From: a virus
Virus record (IMG/VR): IMGVR_UViG_3300009183_005033
Coordinates: 1 to 21,315 of that record
DNA: 21,315 nt
Direction: 5' to 3' (one strand)
Shown here: positions 13,652 through 21,315 of the stretch, piece by piece
Numbering within the stretch: position 1 is the stretch's first letter
Layout of the letters: each line of letters starts with the position of its first letter
Translations under genes and position numbers: made by a program
The notes under the pieces: model-generated
Seen by the model: the letters and a program-made list of their open reading frames with translations, nothing else
Database searches by the model: none
Told to the model about the DNA's origin: nothing

Positions 13652-14137
13652 TTATTTAATATCTTTTAAACTGTCTAGGACTTCTAATATTGATTTGGCG
13701 TTTCTAATTAATAACTTTTTATCTGCATCTGTACTATTCTTTATAAGGTCTAATTCAAAAACTTTTACTTTTAGTGAAAACAAAATTTCTAAATGTAATT
13801 GGTTTGTAGTATCAAAATTCAGTAAACTATTAGAAAAACCATCTTTTAATTTATTAACTTCCTCTTGAATATCTTTGGCTTCGTCTAAAGCGTCTTGTTC
13901 GTATTTTGAAACAACTTTTTTTAGTTGTGAACGGTATTCATTTAAACGTTCAGTTGTTGATGTTAATAAATTTTCAGAACTATATTCTTTTATTAAATCA
14001 ATAAAATCTGGATGAGAAGGATTATATATTAAATAATAACTAATAGCCTTTTCGCCTTCTTTATATATTACTTCTATAGTATTTCTTTCTTTATTTGTAT
14101 AATAAGCTTCTATTATTTTTCCACTAAAAATTGCCAT
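13652..14137 (-). CDS. Unknown virion-region protein, helical C-terminus
   Basis: A 161-residue protein of unrecognised family. It starts MAIFSGKIIEAYYTNKE and continues with a beta segment (NTIEVIYKEGEKAISYYLIY, about 19-38), then a long charged helical region (about 55-160) that includes LNEYRSQLKKVVSKYEQDAL and LDLIKNSTDADKKLLIRNAK. The small beta head and helical tail look like phage fibre-associated or assembly-chaperone proteins; this is only a resemblance. A GAGG ribosome site lies 8 nt before the ATG at 14135-14137. The gene starts 3 nt after the upstream gene stops, so both are likely read from the promoter at 14474-14481. Confidence 0.55.
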   Translation of the reverse strand: MAIFSGKIIEAYYTNKERNTIEVIYKEGEKAISYYLIYNPSHPDFIDLIKEYSSENLLTSTTERLNEYRSQLKKVVSKYEQDALDEAKDIQEEVNKLKDGFSNSLLNFDTTNQLHLEILFSLKVKVFELDLIKNSTDADKKLLIRNAKSILEVLDSLKDIK

Positions 14138-14140
14138 AAT

Positions 14141-14458
14141 TTAAACCTCTACTGTAGTAACTTTTCTCGTTATATTATTTTGTGTTTCGTATCCTTTTCT
14201 AATTAAAAGAGGAAGTTTTAATTCTTCTTCACGTAAATATGCTTCAAAATCTTCTTTAGTTTTCCATAAGAAAGCATAAGAAAATGTTAATTGATCAGCT
14301 GTTTCGTTTTGAGCTTTAGAAATTAATTGACCACTATCAAGATATTTCTTTTGTATTTTATCAAATGTAGCATTATGAGGTATGCCTATATCCGATAACC
14401 TAAATATTAAAACCTGTGTTGACGGTCTTGTTAATTCTATTGTTTGTAAAAGTGCCAT
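14141..14458 (-). CDS. Small conserved-looking virion-region protein
   Basis: A 105-residue protein starting MALLQTIELTRPSTQVLIF. The pattern continues with IPHNATFDKIQKKYLDSGQL, an aromatic strand LTFSYAFLWKTKEDFEAYL, and a beta C-terminus with NITRKVTTVEV. I do not recognise a named family; the protein is compact alpha/beta and soluble. An AGGAG ribosome site (complement of 14463-14467) and a consensus late promoter at 14474-14481 confirm the start and give a leader of about 10 nt. It heads a two-gene unit with the 13652-14137 gene and follows the three-repeat fibre gene. A structural or assembly role is inferred from position. Confidence 0.6.
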   Translation of the reverse strand: MALLQTIELTRPSTQVLIFRLSDIGIPHNATFDKIQKKYLDSGQLISKAQNETADQLTFSYAFLWKTKEDFEAYLREEELKLPLLIRKGYETQNNITRKVTTVEV

Positions 14459-14462
14459 AATT

Positions 14463-14467
14463 CTCCT
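14463..14467 (-). promoter_or_regulatory. Shine-Dalgarno for the 105-residue gene
   Basis: The minus strand reads TAGGAGAATT directly before the ATG at 14456-14458, with about 4 nt between AGGAG and ATG. It overlaps the stop of the upstream fibre gene. Confidence 0.65.
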
Positions 14468-15401
14468 ATACTTTATTTATACGAAACACATAAGTGTTAG
14501 CTGTTGTTGGTGCTCCATCAGGAAATTCTTGTGCTCTATAATCATCAGCTCCTGCTTGAAAAGTCTGATAATTACCCGTACCTCCTGCTAATATAGTATT
14601 TACTATTGATGATCCTCTGCTAGTACCTGTACCATCAATATTATAAGTTATTGAATTTCCTGAAACAGATGCAGCTGCTTCTGAACGAATATAATTTGAT
14701 AATAATGCTGCAATTTCTACTTGTGAAAATTGTTTTATATTGTTACTACCATCAGCATATAAAGGCACTTGACTTAAAGTAACAGGACTACCATCAATTT
14801 TATGTAAATAATAATTTGTAATTGTGGTTGGTTGATCTAATGCTTCTGGAATTGTAGCAGCTGTATATAAAGAAGTATCAGCTCTTGTATCTGTAAATAT
14901 GGGTGTTGAAGATACTACTGTTGCTCCTGCCTCACTTAAAGTAGTCGAAACAAAATATGTTCCGCCTTGTGATGCAGTTAATGATCCACTTGTTAATGTT
15001 GTAATAGCCGGTGTAATAAACGTATCAATAAAATCAGTAGATGACATATGCTGTAAATTACCACCTGTAGTATAATATAAAGGAAAAGTTTTACCGGTAT
15101 CAGAAGTAGGAGTTACAGATGTAATTGTTTTTAAAATTCTTTGATAACTAACCGTTACAGTATTAGGTTCTGCCGTTGTAGCTTCAGTAGGAAATGCCGA
15201 TACACTCGTTGAAACAGCACCAGCTTGTAATCTTGTATCGTTTATTGAAGTTAAATTTCCTCCAGAACCTACAACTGTTAATGACACTGAAGGATTTAAA
15301 GAATATTCGTAAAGTGCAAGGCTAGAAAGGTCGGCAATCATACCGGCATCCATCTGTCTTAAATTACCTGATACATAATATAATGGTGTTCTCACTGCCA
15401 T
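14466..15401 (-). CDS. Fibre-like virion protein with three repeats
   Basis: A 311-residue, Ser/Thr/Gly/Ala-rich, beta-type protein starting MAVRTPLYYVSGNLRQM. It is built from three imperfect copies of about 85-97 residues: residues 5-89, 106-201 and 212-308. Each opens with PLYY or PLYA, then a G-N-L/N-I-x-x-M/F signature, a helix, a beta stretch, and ends with a strand such as NTVTVSYQRI, ITNYYLHKI or NTYVFRI. This is typical of trimeric fibres or fibre-like decorations in marine T4-like phages, likely for receptor contact. It lies 6 nt after the fibre gene at 15408, with no Shine-Dalgarno, so it is probably translated from the same transcript. Confidence 0.65.
   Translation of the reverse strand: MAVRTPLYYVSGNLRQMDAGMIADLSSLALYEYSLNPSVSLTVVGSGGNLTSINDTRLQAGAVSTSVSAFPTEATTAEPNTVTVSYQRILKTITSVTPTSDTGKTFPLYYTTGGNLQHMSSTDFIDTFITPAITTLTSGSLTASQGGTYFVSTTLSEAGATVVSSTPIFTDTRADTSLYTAATIPEALDQPTTITNYYLHKIDGSPVTLSQVPLYADGSNNIKQFSQVEIAALLSNYIRSEAAASVSGNSITYNIDGTGTSRGSSIVNTILAGGTGNYQTFQAGADDYRAQEFPDGAPTTANTYVFRINKV
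14474..14481 (-). promoter_or_regulatory. T4-type late promoter inside fibre gene end
   Basis: Minus-strand TATAAATA embedded in the codons of the last residues (R-I-N-K-V) of the three-repeat fibre gene. The predicted start is near 14468, giving a 10-nt leader with a ribosome site. Confidence 0.75.
14478..15389 (-). repeat. Three tandem protein-level repeats in a fibre gene
   Basis: Copies are at residues 5-89, 106-201 and 212-308 of the protein. They are diverged in DNA but share the PLY(Y/A)...GN(L)...(M/F) start and the terminal (V/Y)xxx(R/K)I strand. Confidence 0.6.
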
Positions 15402-15407
15402 AATGAA

Positions 15408-16295
15408 TTACGCTCCTGCGCCGTATAAAGTTTTTAAAACTCCTCCAGTTGAGTTTAATATTGATAATGTAACCACACTTTTTAATTTTGCTGCCGCAAC
15501 AGCGCCGTCAGCTATTTTAGCTTCTATTATTGCACTGTCTAATAATTTTCCACCTGTTATACTGCCAGTTAACATTGTGTTTGAAACTGTTTCTGTATCA
15601 GCAGATGTAATTAATGTTCCCGTAATATTAGGTATTGTAATTGTTCTGTCTGCTGTAGGATTAACAACCGTAACTGTTGTTTCAAAAGCATCAGTTGATG
15701 AACCTTCAAAAAGTATTGAAGAATTAAATACAGGAGTAGCATTAAAATCTAAAATTTTATCAGCTCTCAATGATTCAATTGTAGGAAAACCTGCCGTTTC
15801 ATAAAAAGAACCACTACCAGCAGATGTAGAAAATGCATTTGCTCTTAATATATCATTTATTACTAAACGTGTTGAATCTACAGAACGAATTATATTGCCA
15901 CTAATTTCTACTGTGCCTAGAGTGTGAGTTGTGCCTGATGCCGTAATATTTCCACCTGCTGTAAAATTACCAGAAATAGTAACATTAGGCGTTAAACTAA
16001 CAGTTAGTGTGTCAGGATTACTTACAACAGCGTTTATTTGATTTGAAGCGCCTCGAACTTTTAATCTTTCTCCTGGTAATATTTGTTGAAAAGACGAAGT
16101 TACATCTTCAACACCAAATCCAGCTGCCGAGAAAATAGAAGCAGATAATTCTACAACAGCTCCTATAACACTAGTAGCTGATAAACCAGCCGGCCCCAAT
16201 AAAGCAGGATCTCCAAAATCATTTTGAGTTAAGTTATTAATCTTAACTCTTGCCTGTTCTAGTGTATCAGTGGTATTGATTACTGTAAATGCCAT
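15408..16295 (-). CDS. Tail-fibre-like virion protein
   Basis: A 295-residue protein starting MAFTVINTTDTLEQARVKIN, continuing with NLTQNDFGDPALL, LSATSVIGAVVELSASIFSA and a Gly/Ser/Thr-rich beta body with repeats such as ISGNFTAGGNITASGTTHTL and VEISGNIIRSVDSTRLVIND. The final DGAVAAAKLKSVVTLSILNS segment with a YGAGA end is also typical. This whole layout matches fibre-like structural proteins of T4-like cyanophages and related marine phages. The N-terminal helix would attach and the repetitive part would form an elongated trimer. It lies 3 nt after the coiled-coil gene. A long open frame on the other strand (15403-15804) is a shadow of this low-complexity region. Confidence 0.7.
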   Translation of the reverse strand: MAFTVINTTDTLEQARVKINNLTQNDFGDPALLGPAGLSATSVIGAVVELSASIFSAAGFGVEDVTSSFQQILPGERLKVRGASNQINAVVSNPDTLTVSLTPNVTISGNFTAGGNITASGTTHTLGTVEISGNIIRSVDSTRLVINDILRANAFSTSAGSGSFYETAGFPTIESLRADKILDFNATPVFNSSILFEGSSTDAFETTVTVVNPTADRTITIPNITGTLITSADTETVSNTMLTGSITGGKLLDSAIIEAKIADGAVAAAKLKSVVTLSILNSTGGVLKTLYGAGA

Positions 16296-16298
16296 TGT

Positions 16299-16517
16299 TT
16301 ATTTTTTAATTACCTCTTTTAATAATTCTTTTATTTCAAATAATTCTTGTTTTAAAATATTTATCTCTTTTATAGTAGTTCTTATTTGGTCACCTTGTTG
16401 TTCACGTGATTTGATTCTATTCATATACACCTGATATTCACTTTTGTTTGTATTTACAATAGCGTTTGATCTTATATCTCTTACAAGTGAACTATGTCCT
16501 TCAACTTTAATTTTCAT
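16299..16517 (-). CDS. Short coiled-coil protein of the virion cluster
   Basis: A 72-residue protein starting MKIKVEGHSSLVRDIRSNAI followed by VNTNKSEYQVYMNRIKSREQ, then a heptad-like helix (about 45-72) with regularly spaced Ile/Leu. The L-x-R-D-x-x-S/T-x-A-I-x-N-T-x-x-x-x-Y signature recurs in small proteins beside the large structural gene of marine T4-like phages. The role is unknown; the coiled coil suggests oligomerisation or a chaperone/connector. It sits 1 nt after the stop of the giant structural gene and 3 nt before the fibre gene, which points to translational coupling. Confidence 0.65.
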   Translation of the reverse strand: MKIKVEGHSSLVRDIRSNAIVNTNKSEYQVYMNRIKSREQQGDQIRTTIKEINILKQELFEIKELLKEVIKK

Positions 16518-16518
16518 A

Positions 16519-19500
16519 TTATGCTGCTAAAGCTATTCCTCTTAAATCTCTAATAATAGGAGGATAAGAAGAAATACTACCTTTCATAACTATTTTAATT
16601 TGAAATGCCGTAAATGTGTTTATACCTGAAACTGAATATTTGTATTCTTTAAATACGTTATCATTTTCTGCAGGTGTAACACTTATATCTTCTGAACCAT
16701 CTGTATTAAAAGGTGTCCAAGATAAATCGTTTATGTTTCTTACTTCTTCAGCACCTGTAACTCTAAAGAAAACTAAAACTTCTGAACTTGATCTTACGTT
16801 CTGAGTCAATCTAACATCCAAAGCAGTAGATTTATTTTCTAAAGTAATTGGTCTTGTTACGTAAACAGCGGCTGATGATGTTCCTGTAGGACTTGTATCA
16901 GCTACAAAATTTGGCGTATTGCCTGATGTAGGATTATTTAATCTATTTTGTACAGCAACCATACTCATACGTTTAACATCTAATACTGGTGATATTTTTG
17001 TACTAGATGTTGTCATTGTTAAATTTACAAATAAAGATTTACCACCTAACATCTCATTTGTTTCATTTATAGAACTTGCAACAAGTTTAGGTGAAGTAAA
17101 GTAAATATTATCTCCAGGTATTACGCTTATAGCGTTGGTAGCACTTGTTAAACTAAATTCAGTTTCAGAACCGTGAATTGATTTACCTGAAGTTGGTCTC
17201 ATATCATATGTGATTGAAGTACCGGGTACTGTAAGTGTAGATATGTTTAAACAAGATAAATCAAATAATCTATTTTGTGTGGCCGTTACAGTTGTGCCGC
17301 CAACATCTCCTGTAGCAGTTGCCGTACCAGCTGTTGTAATATCATAACTATCTAAAGTTACGTTTGAAATACTTGTATATGTTCCATTAATATTTGCTGA
17401 AGAAATTCCGTTATATGTACCTGCTGCCACGCCAGCTATTGTAACATTATTATTTGAACCGTGCATTCCGTGATTTTTATGAAATACTCTTATTACTCCT
17501 GAAGTGTTTGTTGTTCTTAATGAATTATTTGGTAAAGTTTTTACTGGAACACTATCATTTACAAGTGTTACTGTACCTGTTACATTACTAAATTCTGCAC
17601 GATTAATTTTAAATTTTATATCTTCTTCTTGATCGGCCGTCCAAGTTGAACCGTTTTGTGATTTAAAGAAAACACCGGCATAAGGGTTTTCAGATATTGT
17701 TCTGTTTGAACCGATTTGTGTATCTCCCAATCTTGCAACAAAGGCGTTATAACTATTACAATTACTTAATAAACAAAAACTGTATTCAGTTTTTTCTTGT
17801 AAATAAACTGGAGAAGGAAAAGTAAATTTAGTTGATGTACTTGCATCATCGCTAATATTAACTGAACTTGGATTTAAAACAACTTCACCAAAAGGCACAA
17901 TTGTACGAGAAGGATAACCATTTACAACTTCTCTTATTTGCATTGTAACAGGAATATTAGCATCTTTTGATTGAAAATAACACTCAATAGATGTTACAAA
18001 AACACCATCAGTGTCATCAATTAAAAATGTTTGTGCAATAGGATCAATCCAAGCTACAACTTCTGTTGTTGTTCTAGTTGATGTTCGTGTAATATTTCTT
18101 GTATCATTTACATCTTGTCTAACTAATTGTGGTTCTCTTGTTGACACAATTGTATTTTGCACCGTTTCTAAAGAACCTTTAGCTATATAATCTGCTTCAG
18201 CAGAAGTTTCAACGTCTGTTGTTGAATTTGTAACTGAACTTGTTAATCTGAATACTCTTTGACCGGTTCTCCATCTAGGATTAGAGTCGTTAGTTGCATC
18301 AGGTATAGCAAAAGTTCCTGATACAGCACCATTGGCGTCTGTAACCAAATTACCACTTAATGAACCACCTGTTGGTGTAACATATGCTGTGATAGCTACA
18401 TTATCAAAATAAGGATAAACTCTTGTATTTGGTTTCATTCTTGTAGCAGTAAAATTAATTGTTCTACTTCTAATAAATGGTATGAAAGCTATATTTAATA
18501 CTCTATCACCTAAAGATGTTCTAACAACCTGAGGAACTAAAGATGATCTAATACCTGTTCTAGTTGAAGAAACTGCTTGAGTAGTTGTTGTTGTAACGTC
18601 ACCGAAATCTACTGTCCATCCACCTGACCTTCCTCTTCTAACATTTGATACACTTGAAGTTTCTACTGGCGTACCTTGCCAAAAATCTTGCCATTCATTC
18701 CATACTGTATCTATTTCTATACTATCTAAATTAGGATTACCTAAATTAGCGGCCATTGTATCAAAGGCACCTTGTTCATTAATTAATAAATCAGGAACTC
18801 TATTTGTTTCTTTCCATTCATCGCCTGGAGGATCAAGGGTAACTGAACCTGACCAAGTAAATACATTAAAAGGATTTACATTTACGTATTTGCTTGCATA
18901 TGGTTGATTTATAATTGTAGTTTCAGTGTAAGGTAATGTAATTAAATCTCCTGTTTTTTGATAGTTGGCTGCTGTTCTATCAGCTGCTAATATTGCTGTG
19001 CCATCATCATCTGCTTCAATTAATTGTACAGACTCAGAATTAAATAAAGGTCTAACATAACCGCCGGCCATATCCATAGAAACTTTGTAATCTAAATTTC
19101 CTACATCTCCTATTCCGTGGCCTGTAAAATTATCTACAATAAATCCGTTTTTAAACCTATCAAAACCTTCAGCGTCTTGTATTTGTAAAGATTGTGCTTG
19201 TGTTTCTAGTAGAGATAATTGTGTATAGTACTCTACATTTTCAATTCTTTTTTCTAAACGGCCAATATCTCTCATAGTATATCGTTTATTGTCTTGTTTT
19301 TTAATTATAAGATCAGACGTATTCAAAGTATATGCTTTTAAAAATATAGTATATAAATGCATAGCATTTTCAAGTCCTTTTGGAATTTGTGGACTTAAAG
19401 AGCCGGCACCTTTAAGAACTCTAAACACTCCATCTTTATCTAAAAATATTTTATCAACTCTAGGTAAATAAAATTCTAAATCTGTAGTTACATCTGAATT

Positions 19501-21315
19501 AAATTGCACAATATCAACTGTTGAATTTCCTGTACCACTAAATTGTCTATCTTGTGTTGAACTTGTAACTGTAGATGCATCATCTACTCTAGGCCTAAAA
19601 TCTAAACAATCTCTTAAATCATATTTTACACCTGTTGTATCAGAATTATATGATGGTATATCTTTATAATCTATTACTCCTGAATATGAATCAACATCAA
19701 AATAATCTCCTGAACCGTGTGAAAAGAAATCAAAATTAATTAATAATCTTCCAGTTGGTGCAATTTCGCCTGTTTTTAATTTAATTCTACCTATATCATA
19801 AAAATTATCTCTTTGACCTGTATCCAATTCAAATCTTGACGTAACATTTGTACTACCAGTTGTTGCGGCTGTACTAAAATCTGCTGACATATAAACAGCA
19901 TTTATTTTATAAACATCTGATTTTGCTAACCCTATTGTTCCAGATTGTATTATTGTTTGAGAAGAAATAGCAACTGTTTGATTAATATTTAATGTTTTTG
20001 TTTTTGAACTTGCAACACCTCTTTGAACTGTTGCTAAAATTTTAACTTTATGTCCTGAATAATTAGCACCAAAATCTAAAGTTAATGTTTTTCCTGTTGG
20101 TGAACCACCTCTTACAAATATAGGAAATCCTTCGTGATTATTTCCTGATAAACTTAATACGTTACCCACAGCGCCTGTAACACCTGCACCTAATGTCATA
20201 ATAGAAACTGAAAAATCTTTTTCTGTTAAAGCAGGAAATGTTTCATTTGTACCAGATGTAATTGTTACATCACCATTTGCTGATAATGTACCTGTAAAAT
20301 GTCGTCTTACATTAAAGTTTGTATCTGTAACACCACCATTAGTTGTGGTTTTTAATGTTTTAATTCTTGTATTTGGTAATTGAAATATTGCAATGTTTTT
20401 ATTTGAACCTTGTAATTTACCACGATTTCTAAATGCAACTGTTTTAGTAGAAACATCAGAACCACCAACTGCTGTTAATAATTGTAAACTTGTATTTGAG
20501 AAAATAGATTCAACAATTCTTGTAACTGAACTTCCTGCATCAGTAGTAAATGTAATAGAATCTCCAATTTTTAATTCAGTTAAAAATAAAGTACCAAATC
20601 CTGTAATCGCTGTACCACTATTTGCAATAGATATAGAACCAAATATAGGATATCTTTCTCCATATGTTGAATCTGTAGCAACGTCTGCCGTGTAAGTAGG
20701 AGAACCTGCCATACCGACTTGTTTAACTTGTGTAAAATCAAAAGATTGTACACCTTTAAATCCGTATCTTTCATTTTGTATAACTGCCGTTGCAGCTGAA
20801 GAAGTACCTGTAATTGTTTCTCCTTCTACAAATGTACCTGTTACATTATTTAAAACAGTAACACCGTGTGCGGCCGTAGGCGCTGAACTGTAAGAAGTTA
20901 CGTTAATTGCCGTATCACCAGCGGTATTAAATAATTGAAAAGTGTTTGTAGTAGGATTTTTAACTGTAAATACTGTGCCTGATGCATATGCAGCAGAACT
21001 AATAGCAAAAGAACCACCTGTTAAAGTGATTTGCATTCCTTCTTCAAATGAGTGTGCGTTTAGTGTTACAACTCCAGGATTTGCAACTGAAATACTTGAA
21101 ACTGCTGCTGATTTTGTACTAGATATAGATTGAACAAAACCAAAAGCTCCTGATGTACCGCCTGTTACTTTTTCTCCATTAGTAAAAGCAGACGCTGTTT
21201 TTACGTTTAAATGTGTAAACATTTCTACATCAAATAAAAAATGTTTATAAACTGCACTTGTTAAGGCTGAACTAGAAAATGTGTTTGCACTGGCCGTTCC
21301 GTTATTTAATTCAAA
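16519..21315 (-). CDS. Very large virion structural protein (DUF4815-like), N-terminus cut
   Basis: At least 1598 residues; the frame stays open to the window edge, so the ATG at 21220-21222 is probably internal and the true start lies beyond the window. Ser/Thr/Gly-rich beta domains dominate. Near the visible start are related segments FTNGEKVTGGTSGAFGFVQ and FVEGETITGTSSAATAVIQ. Hydrophilic AHSFEEGMQITL and KNHGMHGSNNNVTI units open two small beta domains. A central helical part holds RDIGRLEKRIENVEYYTQLS. A conserved-type part reads IDPIAQTFLIDDTDGVFVTS followed by the REVVNGYPS region. This matches the giant baseplate or tail-associated proteins of marine T4-like phages. It ends LRGIALAA. 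Confidence 0.75.
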   Translation of the reverse strand, partial: FELNNGTASANTFSSSALTSAVYKHFLFDVEMFTHLNVKTASAFTNGEKVTGGTSGAFGFVQSISSTKSAAVSSISVANPGVVTLNAHSFEEGMQITLTGGSFAISSAAYASGTVFTVKNPTTNTFQLFNTAGDTAINVTSYSSAPTAAHGVTVLNNVTGTFVEGETITGTSSAATAVIQNERYGFKGVQSFDFTQVKQVGMAGSPTYTADVATDSTYGERYPIFGSISIANSGTAITGFGTLFLTELKIGDSITFTTDAGSSVTRIVESIFSNTSLQLLTAVGGSDVSTKTVAFRNRGKLQGSNKNIAIFQLPNTRIKTLKTTTNGGVTDTNFNVRRHFTGTLSANGDVTITSGTNETFPALTEKDFSVSIMTLGAGVTGAVGNVLSLSGNNHEGFPIFVRGGSPTGKTLTLDFGANYSGHKVKILATVQRGVASSKTKTLNINQTVAISSQTIIQSGTIGLAKSDVYKINAVYMSADFSTAATTGSTNVTSRFELDTGQRDNFYDIGRIKLKTGEIAPTGRLLINFDFFSHGSGDYFDVDSYSGVIDYKDIPSYNSDTTGVKYDLRDCLDFRPRVDDASTVTSSTQDRQFSGTGNSTVDIVQFNSDVTTDLEFYLPRVDKIFLDKDGVFRVLKGAGSLSPQIPKGLENAMHLYTIFLKAYTLNTSDLIIKKQDNKRYTMRDIGRLEKRIENVEYYTQLSLLETQAQSLQIQDAEGFDRFKNGFIVDNFTGHGIGDVGNLDYKVSMDMAGGYVRPLFNSESVQLIEADDDGTAILAADRTAANYQKTGDLITLPYTETTIINQPYASKYVNVNPFNVFTWSGSVTLDPPGDEWKETNRVPDLLINEQGAFDTMAANLGNPNLDSIEIDTVWNEWQDFWQGTPVETSSVSNVRRGRSGGWTVDFGDVTTTTTQAVSSTRTGIRSSLVPQVVRTSLGDRVLNIAFIPFIRSRTINFTATRMKPNTRVYPYFDNVAITAYVTPTGGSLSGNLVTDANGAVSGTFAIPDATNDSNPRWRTGQRVFRLTSSVTNSTTDVETSAEADYIAKGSLETVQNTIVSTREPQLVRQDVNDTRNITRTSTRTTTEVVAWIDPIAQTFLIDDTDGVFVTSIECYFQSKDANIPVTMQIREVVNGYPSRTIVPFGEVVLNPSSVNISDDASTSTKFTFPSPVYLQEKTEYSFCLLSNCNSYNAFVARLGDTQIGSNRTISENPYAGVFFKSQNGSTWTADQEEDIKFKINRAEFSNVTGTVTLVNDSVPVKTLPNNSLRTTNTSGVIRVFHKNHGMHGSNNNVTIAGVAAGTYNGISSANINGTYTSISNVTLDSYDITTAGTATATGDVGGTTVTATQNRLFDLSCLNISTLTVPGTSITYDMRPTSGKSIHGSETEFSLTSATNAISVIPGDNIYFTSPKLVASSINETNEMLGGKSLFVNLTMTTSSTKISPVLDVKRMSMVAVQNRLNNPTSGNTPNFVADTSPTGTSSAAVYVTRPITLENKSTALDVRLTQNVRSSSEVLVFFRVTGAEEVRNINDLSWTPFNTDGSEDISVTPAENDNVFKEYKYSVSGINTFTAFQIKIVMKGSISSYPPIIRDLRGIALAA

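Noticed and set aside
15403-15804. Plus-strand open frame over the fibre gene
   Set aside because: A mirror of low-complexity Ser/Thr/Ala codons in the real minus-strand fibre gene; no promoter or ribosome site.
1-21315. tRNA genes, CRISPR arrays, IS elements, attachment sites or a defence system
   Set aside because: No cloverleaf-sized gap, no spaced short repeats, no transposase or integrase, and no nuclease/helicase or toxin/antitoxin signature was seen.

Overview
The window looks like part of a T4-like marine tailed phage (myovirus) genome. Three observations support this. First, minus-strand virion genes at both ends resemble the baseplate/tail-fibre block of marine T4-like phages. Second, the T4-type late promoter word TATAAATA sits just upstream of several genes on both strands. 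Third, genes are packed with ATGA or 14-nt overlaps and almost no spacer. The DNA is very A/T-rich, which would suit a SAR11 or Prochlorococcus-type host, but the host cannot be decided from this window.

Layout. (1) Positions 1-252 (+) hold the C-terminal end of an FkbM-type methyltransferase. (2) Positions 249-812 (-) hold two small tail-type genes. (3) Positions 883-5439 (+) hold an operon of a 2OG/Fe(II) oxygenase-like protein, a class I methyltransferase, a GNAT-like protein, two tandemly duplicated Asp/Asn-hydroxylase-like proteins and two more HxD...H oxygenase-like proteins. (4) Positions 5426-6232 (-) hold a delta-9-type fatty acid desaturase facing the other way. (5) Positions 6264-11562 (+) hold a double-GNAT protein, a PP-loop ATP pyrophosphatase, another HxD oxygenase-like protein, an unknown protein with a helical C-terminus, an asparagine-synthetase-like enzyme without a glutaminase domain, and a cupin. 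(6) Positions 11559-13633 (-) hold a glycosyltransferase-like, methyltransferase-like, glycosyltransferase-like triplet. (7) Positions 13652-21315 (-) hold virion genes: two small proteins, a fibre protein made of three repeats, a second fibre protein, a short coiled-coil protein and a very large structural protein cut by the window edge.

The main point of interest is the roughly 13-kb block of small-molecule or polymer-modifying enzymes inserted between virion structural genes. It carries six oxygenase-like proteins, two ATP-PPases, three GNAT-like domains, three methyltransferases, two glycosyltransferases, a cupin and a desaturase. Such a set could build or decorate a modified glycan or peptide, perhaps on the virion fibres or on the host surface; this is inference. 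Late promoters suggest expression together with virion genes. Other points are a 692/662-bp tandem duplication that created a chimeric gene start, two inverted pairs of late promoters with opposite geometry, and three convergent gene pairs whose stop codons overlap with no room for a terminator. No tRNA, CRISPR array, IS element or integrase was seen, and no gene-free stretch exceeds 75 bp.
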